NCBI GenBank assembly: GCA_900321505.1 | Contig: ONWK01000222.1 | Location: 1 to 7,084, forward strand | Length of the DNA stretch: 7,084 bases | Source: an uncultured Eubacteriales bacterium | GTDB lineage: Bacteria; Bacillota; Clostridia; Lachnospirales; Lachnospiraceae | Direction of reading: 5' to 3' | Part shown: piece after piece, positions 1 through 5,239 of the stretch | How the letters are laid out: each line of letters starts with the position of its first letter | Numbering within the stretch: position 1 is the stretch's first letter | Program-made: the position numbers and the translations under genes | Notes under the pieces: generated by a model | Told to the model about the DNA's origin: nothing | The model's input: the letters and a program-made list of their open reading frames with translations, nothing else | The model's database searches: none

Positions 1-2843
1 CCCAGTGCGATATAATCATCCAGCGCTCCCACAGGTTCTTCCAATTGCAGGATGGTCTTTATGGCTTTTGCAACAGATGTTTCCAGAAATCCTTCCGGTT
101 CAACATACTCTGCCGCGGATGTAAGCTGGGGCAGCGGCAAAGCCTTACGGTCTACCTTGCCGTTGGGTGTAAGCGGCATGGCGTCCATGCAGATATAAGC
201 TGCAGGGATCATGTATTCCGGAAGAGCAGCAGCAAGATGTTCTCTCAGTTCCTGTTCCTTAAAATTATCTGCCGCAGTATAGTACAGACACAGATTCTTC
301 GTGTTCCCCACTTTGCATATCAGTGCAACCGCCTGAGTGACGCCTTCTGCCTGAACCGCTGCCGTTTCCACCTCTCCCAGTTCGATCCTAAAGCCCCGGA
401 GCTTTACCTGATCATCGATTCTCCCCAGAAATTCCAGTTCTCCGTCCTTATTGTATCTTGCCAGATCGCCGGTGCGGTACACCGGGAGTTCATCTCCTGT
501 CAGCCGTGTGATTTCCGGAAGCGGAGAAAACTTATCCTTATTCAGGTCTTCCCGTTTCCAATATCCATTTGCGATCTGTGATCCGGCCAGGCATAGTTCT
601 CCGGCCATTCCCTGTGGCAGGAGTCTTCCTGTTTCATCACAGATGAAGCTGTACGAATTGGGAACCGGACGTCCGATGGGGATATCCTGATCTTTTTCCT
701 GGTCGACCACATGGAAACTGGAGCAAACGGTAAATTCAGTAGGCCCGTAACCATTGATCACACGTACCGCCGTTTTCCTGAATGGAAGCAGTTTTTCACC
801 GCCTAACAGCAGGCATTCCAGCGGAAGATCCGGGAACTGTTCCAGAAGTGCCATTCCCATCTGAGTAGGCATCGTGATGCTGTTAATGGCCTGTTCATGG
901 AAATACCGGACCATTTCGTTCATATCCTTGCGGAGGTCATCTCCCAGAATATGAACCATTCCTCCAAAGGCAATGGGGCACAGCAGATCAACCACGCTTG
1001 CATCAAAGGAAAAGCTGGAATAATGTCCATGGCGGCTGTTCTCCCCGATCTTAAGCAGCTGTCTCGTCCAGGCCAGGAAGGCGCGCAGAGCCTTATGCGG
1101 CAGCATGGTTCCCTTTGGCTTTCCGGTAGACCCGGATGTATATATCATATAAGCCAGCCCTTCCGGAGATGTACGGTTTACGGGTTCGGAAGCAGCTCTT
1201 TCCACCAGCTGCCGCATCAATTCCGGTGTGAGAACCTGCTTTGCTTCACTATTCTGAATAATATATTGAATGCGCTCCTGCGGATATTCAGGATCCACAG
1301 GAATATAGGCAGCTCCTGCCTTCATAACTCCCAGCACTGCAGCCAGGAATTCTTTTACTCTTGGCATCTTTACAGCAACAAACTCCCCGGGCAGAACGCC
1401 CTTATCTATGAGTGCCTGCGCCAGCCGATTGGATACTTCATCCAATTCACGGTATGACATCCACCCCTCTGCATCCTGCACTGCTTTTGCATCCGGATGC
1501 AGCTCAGCCTGCCGCATAAAAAGATCGATCAGGGTTTCCTGTTGGTTATACGGCAGTATTTCTCCCCGGGACAGTTCCAGTAATGCGGCTTTCTCAGTCT
1601 CCCCTGTCAGAGTAAGCTCTTTTACGAGGGCATCCGGCCGTGCCGTCATCTGACGGATAACCGTGCAAATAGCACCCGCAACCGTCTGTAAGGCCTGTCT
1701 GTCATTCAGCGTTTCACTGCTTTCCAGACGGAGCTCGTAATGATCCGGATGATAGAGGATATGAACGGACAGATCCTGATCAGTTGTTTCCTGTACGTGA
1801 CGGGGACAGGGTACGGACTCTCCTTCCAGCGTCACTGCTTCTTCCATGGATGGGAATCCCATGAAGTTAAAACCGATGACCGGTTCTTTTTTGATGTCCG
1901 CACAAAAATGTGTAAACGGATAAGCAGACAAACGCACAGGCGGCCGCTGTCCGAATCGGTGCAGCCAGTCAAGCACCGTTGCCTCTTCATCAATAGTATC
2001 TACAGTGGGGACACTTTTCACAAACATCCCTATGGTCCCGGCTGTTTTTTCATTTCTTCCTGCATGACTGGTAAAGTAAGCTACCTTGTTCTGACGGGAA
2101 AAGGATCCCAGAACAAACACGAAGGCAGCCCGGAAAAGATGATGCACTTTCACCCGGTGTGTAAGACACCACTGATCTATCTCCTTACCTGAAATCTCCA
2201 TAGTCTCACGGATCGCGGGAGAAGATTTCTCCGAAGGATTCCAGCTCAGGGTCGCACATTCCACATCAGCAAATAAATCCTCGTAATAGGCTTTTGCTTT
2301 TTCGTAATCTTCCGAATACAGATGCTGCGATTCCTCTTCTGCCGCTTCGTAAAAATCGCCGATCTCCTGTTCCGGTTCTTTTCCTTCATAAAATGCCGGA
2401 AGATACAGATGATTGATCAATGAACACACACTGCTGCCATCGGCAATGGTATGATGGGCATCCATTAACTGATATTTGCCATGCTCCGTCTCGATCAGTT
2501 CTACCCGGACCAGCGGCTCCCCGCTGAGCAGATCAAAAGGACGCTGAAAACCATGTTCTATGTAGGCGCGTACATTCTCATCCGTGTCTTTCCGTAAGAT
2601 GATCGGTATTTCCATATCCTCATCGCAATACTGATATACCTGTCCATTTTCATCAAAAGCAAACCTGTTTCGAAAGACACGGTTCCTCCCGATCAGGCTT
2701 TCCCACGCAGATTTCAGGCGATCCATCCGGACACTGTCCGGCAATTTTGCAATATACGGCAGATTATAAACCATTGAGTTCTTTTCATTCATGCATTCCG
2801 CAAATATGCCCATCTGCGACTGTGTTAGTGGATATCGTTTCAT
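1..2843 (-). CDS. Non-ribosomal peptide synthetase, C-A-(T) module, 3' end outside window
   Basis: This is a cytosolic assembly-line enzyme that activates one amino acid with ATP, loads it on a carrier domain and condenses it with an upstream acyl or peptidyl donor. The 947 visible codons are uninterrupted. The condensation domain spans about residues 5-425, with the HHxxxDG catalytic motif intact at 130-136 (HHTIADG) and the IGxFV motif at 271-275. The adenylation domain spans about 435-905: A2 near 507-517, A3 YTSGSTGKPKG at 568-578, A5 NGYGPTE at 697-703, A7 YRTGDLARY at 789-797, A8 near 808-825, and A10 lysine K896. A carrier domain starts near 915 and is cut before its phosphopantetheine serine. 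Aligning by motif with GrsA gives the ten-residue specificity code D-A-V-T-L-G-G-V-C-K (D614, A615, V618, T657, L679, G681, G698, V706, C707, K896). This is loosely like aromatic or hydrophobic codes, and the substrate is uncertain. The start is ATG at 2843 with AAGGAG (2849-2854) five bases upstream. The protein begins directly at the C1 motif with no docking extension. Family assignment is firm; the product is unknown. Confidence 0.96.
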   Translation of the reverse strand, partial: MKRYPLTQSQMGIFAECMNEKNSMVYNLPYIAKLPDSVRMDRLKSAWESLIGRNRVFRNRFAFDENGQVYQYCDEDMEIPIILRKDTDENVRAYIEHGFQRPFDLLSGEPLVRVELIETEHGKYQLMDAHHTIADGSSVCSLINHLYLPAFYEGKEPEQEIGDFYEAAEEESQHLYSEDYEKAKAYYEDLFADVECATLSWNPSEKSSPAIRETMEISGKEIDQWCLTHRVKVHHLFRAAFVFVLGSFSRQNKVAYFTSHAGRNEKTAGTIGMFVKSVPTVDTIDEEATVLDWLHRFGQRPPVRLSAYPFTHFCADIKKEPVIGFNFMGFPSMEEAVTLEGESVPCPRHVQETTDQDLSVHILYHPDHYELRLESSETLNDRQALQTVAGAICTVIRQMTARPDALVKELTLTGETEKAALLELSRGEILPYNQQETLIDLFMRQAELHPDAKAVQDAEGWMSYRELDEVSNRLAQALIDKGVLPGEFVAVKMPRVKEFLAAVLGVMKAGAAYIPVDPEYPQERIQYIIQNSEAKQVLTPELMRQLVERAASEPVNRTSPEGLAYMIYTSGSTGKPKGTMLPHKALRAFLAWTRQLLKIGENSRHGHYSSFSFDASVVDLLCPIAFGGMVHILGDDLRKDMNEMVRYFHEQAINSITMPTQMGMALLEQFPDLPLECLLLGGEKLLPFRKTAVRVINGYGPTEFTVCSSFHVVDQEKDQDIPIGRPVPNSYSFICDETGRLLPQGMAGELCLAGSQIANGYWKREDLNKDKFSPLPEITRLTGDELPVYRTGDLARYNKDGELEFLGRIDDQVKLRGFRIELGEVETAAVQAEGVTQAVALICKVGNTKNLCLYYTAADNFKEQELREHLAAALPEYMIPAAYICMDAMPLTPNGKVDRKALPLPQLTSAAEYVEPEGFLETSVAKAIKTILQLEEPVGALDDYIAL

Positions 2844-2860
2844 AGTTTCTCCTTCGAGGT

Positions 2861-2906
2861 ATATAATATGAGTATTGTCATGGTAACATCATATGAAATA
2901 TTATAT
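2861..2906. repeat. AT-only 9-bp inverted repeat around the synthetase transcription start
   Basis: ATATAATAT at 2861-2869 is repeated as its exact reverse complement ATATTATAT at 2898-2906, with 28 bases between. The right copy overlaps the -10 box and the left copy lies just upstream of the ribosome site. It could be an operator or a leader hairpin, but arms made only of A and T easily arise by chance. Confidence 0.3.
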
Positions 2907-2928
2907 CAATTCTTATCATTCCATTCAA
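2900..2928 (-). promoter_or_regulatory. Sigma-A-type promoter of the peptide synthetase gene
   Basis: Read on the minus strand, TTGAAT (2923-2928) is followed after exactly 17 bases by a consensus TATAAT (2900-2905). Transcription would start near 2893, leaving a leader of about 50 bases before the ATG at 2843. A terminator lies upstream, so the synthetase is probably transcribed on its own from here. This is a sequence match only. Confidence 0.7.
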
Positions 2929-3028
2929 ATCGTTTGCGCATTTTCTTTTTTTCCGGTCAGAGAGCAAAAATCATATCAATCCTGCCGGATACCCTTCTTT
3001 TGCATCCCATACAACCATAACATCCTGC

Positions 3029-3088
3029 AAAAAGACTCCCTGCTTCGTTCGCTGATCTTACTATACAGCAAACGTCACAGGGAGTCTT
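3029..3088 (-). terminator. Long two-part hairpin terminator after the three-helix membrane protein gene
   Basis: An 11-bp perfect inverted repeat (AAGACTCCCTG at 3032-3042, CAGGGAGTCTT at 3078-3088) encloses a second 9-bp stem. On the minus-strand RNA this inner stem is CGTTTGCTG pairing with CAGCGAACG, with one G-U wobble. Small 3-base internal bulges separate the two stems. On the minus strand the hairpin ends in five T (3029-3033). The wobble pairs only in the minus-strand RNA, and the T tract lies on that side, so it should stop leftward transcription from the gene ending at 3127. Confidence 0.75.
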
Positions 3089-3126
3089 AATCTCAGGCGT
3101 TCGAAACCGCTGAAACTGCTTTATTC

Positions 3127-3567
3127 TTATTTCAGTTTGTCATCATAGACAGAATTGGCCCTGTCAAGCTGCCTCTTCATTTCGTCTGCGAAGTCATCAT
3201 CGGACATTCCTTCCGGCTTCGCATCAACAGCATATGCAGCAAATCCCATGAAACCGAATTTCTTCATACCTTCTGCGCCTGCCACAACGATCGGAACATC
3301 CCCCAGTTTCTCGGCATCTGCCTTCAGGGAATCTGCAAAACCAATGATTCCCAACTGACCTGCAAGTACGATGACGACTCCGATGATGCCCAGAACGATA
3401 CCGGCTTTCTTCTTTCGTTCTCCCTCTTCCAACTTTTTGTTCTTCAACACCTGGAACAGAACTGCAAGCGCGGCGAAAAGCGCAACCGCGCCTACGCCTC
3501 CCCATCCGAAGACGATAGCTCCGAACAGACTGCCTACTAGTGCCAGAACACCAAATAAAATAGCCAT
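3127..3567 (-). CDS. Small three-helix membrane protein with soluble tail, function unknown
   Basis: No family was recognised. The 146-residue product has three hydrophobic segments, at about residues 2-20, 22-42 and 55-76. A short, strongly charged loop of lysine, glutamate and arginine (42-54) separates the second from the third. The first two segments are glycine- and alanine-rich. A mostly polar tail of about 70 residues follows, ending in an acidic, helix-prone stretch (120-146). The start is ATG at 3567, because AAGGA (3576-3580) sits eight bases upstream. A longer reading from a TTG at 3585 would place that ribosome site inside the gene. It is the last gene before a terminator and lies 31 bases after a possible 42-residue ORF. 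A membrane location is inferred from hydrophobicity. The first segment could also act as an uncleaved signal anchor. Confidence 0.82.
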   Translation of the reverse strand: MAILFGVLALVGSLFGAIVFGWGGVGAVALFAALAVLFQVLKNKKLEEGERKKKAGIVLGIIGVVIVLAGQLGIIGFADSLKADAEKLGDVPIVVAGAEGMKKFGFMGFAAYAVDAKPEGMSDDDFADEMKRQLDRANSVYDDKLK

Positions 3568-3575
3568 AGTTTCTA

Positions 3576-3580
3576 TCCTT
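3576..3580 (-). promoter_or_regulatory. Ribosome binding site fixing the start at 3567
   Basis: AAGGA on the minus strand lies eight bases before the ATG at 3567. It selects this start over an in-frame TTG at 3585. Confidence 0.75.
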
Positions 3581-3598
3581 CTCAACTGTTACAGAGTT

Positions 3599-3727
3599 CT
3601 AAGCCTTTGCAAATTTTGCCTTAAAGGCCTCAAAACCAGCAGATATCTTTGCTCGTTTTTCTTCTACCTTCTGCTTTATTTTTTTGAGTTTACACTTCCG
3701 GATATTATACCGCCATTTTTCAAACAT
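3599..3727 (-). CDS. Possible 42-residue highly basic peptide
   Basis: An ATG at 3727 opens an uninterrupted reading frame of 42 residues ending in TAG at 3599-3601. The peptide contains twelve lysines and three arginines against four acidic residues. It has a regularly spaced lysine, alanine and phenylalanine pattern in its second half (for example GFEAFKAKFAKA at 31-42) that could form an amphipathic helix. It fits between the Nudix gene (49-base gap) and the membrane protein gene (31-base gap) on the same strand. Against it, the ribosome site is poor (GGA eleven bases upstream), A-rich DNA naturally encodes lysine, and a good promoter match (3704-3732) overlaps its first codons. It may be a real small protein, or just an open leader. 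It resembles nothing I can name. Confidence 0.35.
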   Translation of the reverse strand: MFEKWRYNIRKCKLKKIKQKVEEKRAKISAGFEAFKAKFAKA

Positions 3728-3732
3728 GTAAA
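3704..3732 (-). promoter_or_regulatory. Possible internal promoter before the three-helix membrane protein gene
   Basis: On the minus strand TTTACA (3727-3732) is followed by a 17-base spacer and TATAAT (3704-3709). This would start RNA near 3697, giving a leader of about 130 bases before the ATG at 3567. It overlaps the start of the possible 42-residue ORF. If this promoter is the one used, that ORF's ATG lies outside the transcript. Confidence 0.55.
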
Positions 3733-3775
3733 CTACGTTCCATATATCCGCAGATAAAAGGGAAACAGTCATATT

Positions 3776-4237
3776 TTATTTTTTGCTGCATTGAATAAAC
3801 TTCTCAACAACCGGTCTTATCGGCGGAGATATTTCATTAAGATCAACCTCCTCACATGAGAAGAACCGAAGCTCTTCCATTTCTCCATCGTCGGCTTTCA
3901 GTTCGCCGTGCCATTTTCTGCACAGATACACGATCTCAAAATTGGAGACTTCGTCGCCATTGGGATAGATATAGTGGGTTTCCGGTCCTGAATTCACATA
4001 GAAAAATGAAAGCTCTTCAGCGACCAGTCCCATTTCCTCTAAAAGCTCCCTTTTGGCGCAGTCCTCTGCTCTCTCATCGATCTCCACCGCGCCGCCGGAA
4101 TATCCCCATTTGTGATTATCCGAGCGTTTACCTAACAGCATGCGACCCTTATCATCAACACAAATAATGCTGGCAGCGCATTGGATGATCGTCCTGTGAC
4201 CAACCAGTTTTCTCATCTCAGCCATATATCCGGTCAT
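3776..4237 (-). CDS. Nudix hydrolase
   Basis: Nudix enzymes hydrolyse nucleoside diphosphates linked to another moiety, using divalent metal in the cytosol. The complete Nudix box is present at residues 49-71: G49, E55, then R63-E64-L65, E67-E68 and G70-L71, matching GX5EX7REUXEEXGU exactly. The N-terminal stretch containing RKLVGHR (9-15) is typical of a common Firmicutes subfamily, as is the 153-residue length. The start is placed at ATG 4237, because GAGG (4246-4249) sits eight bases upstream and the family usually begins here. An ATG at 4291 would add 18 residues but has no good ribosome site. The gene lies 59 bases downstream of the 174-residue gene and is probably co-transcribed with it. 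The substrate cannot be told from the box alone; oxidised nucleotides, nucleotide sugars or dinucleotides are all possible. Confidence 0.93.
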   Translation of the reverse strand: MTGYMAEMRKLVGHRTIIQCAASIICVDDKGRMLLGKRSDNHKWGYSGGAVEIDERAEDCAKRELLEEMGLVAEELSFFYVNSGPETHYIYPNGDEVSNFEIVYLCRKWHGELKADDGEMEELRFFSCEEVDLNEISPPIRPVVEKFIQCSKK

Positions 4238-4245
4238 CTCACTTA

Positions 4246-4249
4246 CCTC
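4246..4249 (-). promoter_or_regulatory. Ribosome binding site fixing the Nudix start at 4237
   Basis: GAGG on the minus strand lies eight bases before the ATG at 4237. The alternative ATG at 4291, five bases after the previous stop codon, lacks a comparable site. Translational coupling from that upstream start cannot be excluded. Confidence 0.65.
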
Positions 4250-4296
4250 ACAATTCTTAACTGTTCTCCCTGATCTATATTCTGAAACCATTACAC

Positions 4297-4821
4297 TTAT
4301 CTTTGATATTTTCCTGCAAATTGCGCCATACCGTTTACCTGGTAAGGCAATGTCTTCTCAGTCATATTTGCATTAAAATGAAGTTTTTTACCATCGAACA
4401 GGGTTATCGTGATCGTTTTTACACTTTTTCTTATACCATAATAATTCTTTACTGAAATGTCTGATAATTCCTGATAATAGTAAAAAACAAATGCATCATA
4501 ACAGGGGCTGAGTTTTTCAGGATTGATCTTTAATCCACCTCCGTTTAAAGGCATTATTCCAACACCGGCTTCCGTGAAATCAAACAAAACAAATAAGAAA
4601 TCATTGATCCTGCTTATTCTTTGATCTCTTTCCTTTCCGATCACATCCCCGACCAAATATCCTGCAGCTCCGGCGGCCCCCAATCCTATCATTGAAGCAG
4701 TAAATTCGTTACTCTTTGAATAGTCTACGAGCGCTCCGAATATACAATTCTCTCTTTCACCTGCACAGTTTGCTTTTCTGAAAATATCTAACGCTCCCTG
4801 ATACGTGCTTAAGTCATCCAT
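4297..4821 (-). CDS. Conserved-looking protein of unknown function with glycine-rich hydrophobic segment
   Basis: I do not recognise this 174-residue protein. The first 40 residues are polar and include two cysteines (C19, C26). A glycine/alanine-rich hydrophobic segment follows at 44-62, with glycines at short intervals (G46, G48, G51, G54, G58, G62). It could be a single membrane helix or a membrane-inserting hairpin. From about residue 73 the sequence alternates hydrophobic and polar residues, as in beta strands (73-90, 107-117, 134-150), and ends in a helix-like stretch (155-174). That order is reminiscent of PH-like or GRAM-like small domains, but this is inference only. The start at ATG 4821 is supported by AAGGAG (4830-4835) eight bases upstream. 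It sits between a membrane miniprotein gene and the Nudix gene on the same strand with no terminator between, so co-expression is likely. Confidence 0.85.
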   Translation of the reverse strand: MDDLSTYQGALDIFRKANCAGERENCIFGALVDYSKSNEFTASMIGLGAAGAAGYLVGDVIGKERDQRISRINDFLFVLFDFTEAGVGIMPLNGGGLKINPEKLSPCYDAFVFYYYQELSDISVKNYYGIRKSVKTITITLFDGKKLHFNANMTEKTLPYQVNGMAQFAGKYQR

Positions 4822-4932
4822 TTTACTTTCTCCTTAACATGACCTTATTATCATTCAAATGTCAGAACAGCCAGTATCCACACATAACAAACGGTCTTCG
4901 GCATCATCAGCATGCCCGGCTTCGGTTTTTCC
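4822..4932. other. Gap between miniprotein and 174-residue gene
   Basis: There is no terminator: the only hairpin (GGCAT/ATGCC on the minus strand) has no T tract. It holds the ribosome site of the 174-residue gene (4830-4835) and an 18-codon minus-strand frame with no good ribosome site (hydrophobic, starting MLMMPK). It may be the decayed end of the upstream gene. Confidence 0.4.
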
Positions 4933-5043
4933 TTACCACGCTCCCAGCAGGATCATCACGCCCGGGATCCATGCCGTGATCACGCCTTCCACGATCTGCA
5001 GCATCGGAACAATTCCAACAAATAGCAGGCATACACCCAGCAT
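4933..5043 (-). CDS. 36-residue membrane miniprotein
   Basis: This short gene starts at ATG 5043, preceded by an excellent ribosome site (GGAAGGAG, core AAGGAG at 5051-5056, seven bases upstream), and ends with TAA at 4933-4935. The product is almost wholly hydrophobic: residues 2-18 and 21-36 could each span or dip into the membrane, with a single acidic residue (E19) at the turn and tryptophans at 25 and 36. It is the first gene of the leftward run, 111 bases before the 174-residue gene. No family is recognised with confidence. Downstream of the stop two frames stay open for about 26 codons; one of them encodes a basic linker and a further hydrophobic stretch. The gene may therefore be a truncated remnant of a longer membrane protein rather than a complete miniprotein. 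Confidence 0.6.
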   Translation of the reverse strand: MLGVCLLFVGIVPMLQIVEGVITAWIPGVMILLGAW

Positions 5044-5096
5044 ACTTCTGCTCCTTCCTTTCTGTCCGGTATTTCACAAACTATTTTACAGAACTT

Positions 5097-5105
5097 ATTT
5101 TATCA
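5097..5105 (-). promoter_or_regulatory. Possible extended -10 promoter for the leftward gene run
   Basis: On the minus strand TGATAAAAT combines a TG extension with a -10-like TAAAAT (5097-5102). No convincing -35 box is seen. RNA would start near 5090, about 47 bases before the miniprotein ATG. Confidence 0.4.
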
Positions 5106-5132
5106 CATTCATTGAAAAACAGCATAGAAAGA

Positions 5133-5161
5133 ATTATCACTGTTTTCCCTTGTAAAAACAA
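5133..5161 (-). promoter_or_regulatory. Second candidate promoter for the leftward gene run
   Basis: TTGTTT (5156-5161) and GATAAT (5133-5138) lie 17 bases apart on the minus strand. It overlaps the -35 box of the rightward promoter, so the two directions could compete. Confidence 0.35.
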
Positions 5162-5177
5162 TCCGGACGAATATAAT
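5150..5177 (+). promoter_or_regulatory. Promoter of the HD-GYP gene
   Basis: TTGTAA (5150-5155), a 16-base spacer and a consensus TATAAT (5172-5177) precede the HD-GYP gene. RNA would start near 5184, leaving a leader of about 56 bases to the ATG at 5240. Confidence 0.6.
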
Positions 5178-5224
5178 GTTGATATATCCTTTTTATGAGA
5201 CCACACGTACGCTTCACTGTTAAC

Positions 5225-5230
5225 GGAGGA
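5225..5230 (+). promoter_or_regulatory. Ribosome binding site fixing the HD-GYP start at 5240
   Basis: GGAGGA lies nine bases before the ATG at 5240. An in-frame ATG at 5195 has no ribosome site and falls right at the predicted transcript start. Confidence 0.8.
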
Positions 5231-5239
5231 ATAACTGCA

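Noticed and set aside
45..2192. Several plus-strand open frames of 70-186 codons across the left third
   Set aside because: They lie opposite the uninterrupted synthetase frame, have no ribosome sites and encode no recognisable domains. They are antisense shadows.
2893..3090. Plus-strand frame of 65 codons upstream of the synthetase
   Set aside because: It overlaps the leftward promoter and terminator, has no ribosome site and shows no domain.
3600..3632. Hairpin AGGCCTTT/AAAGGCTT near the end of the 42-residue frame as a terminator
   Set aside because: On the minus strand the stem is short with a wobble and is followed by mixed sequence, not a T tract.
4859..5155. Plus-strand frame of 98 codons between the divergent genes
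   Set aside because: It is rich in proline, serine and histidine with no ribosome site, and lies opposite the miniprotein gene, which has a strong one.
5195..5239. Upstream in-frame ATG for the HD-GYP gene at 5195
   Set aside because: It has no ribosome site and sits at the predicted transcript start, while ATG 5240 has GGAGGA at good spacing.
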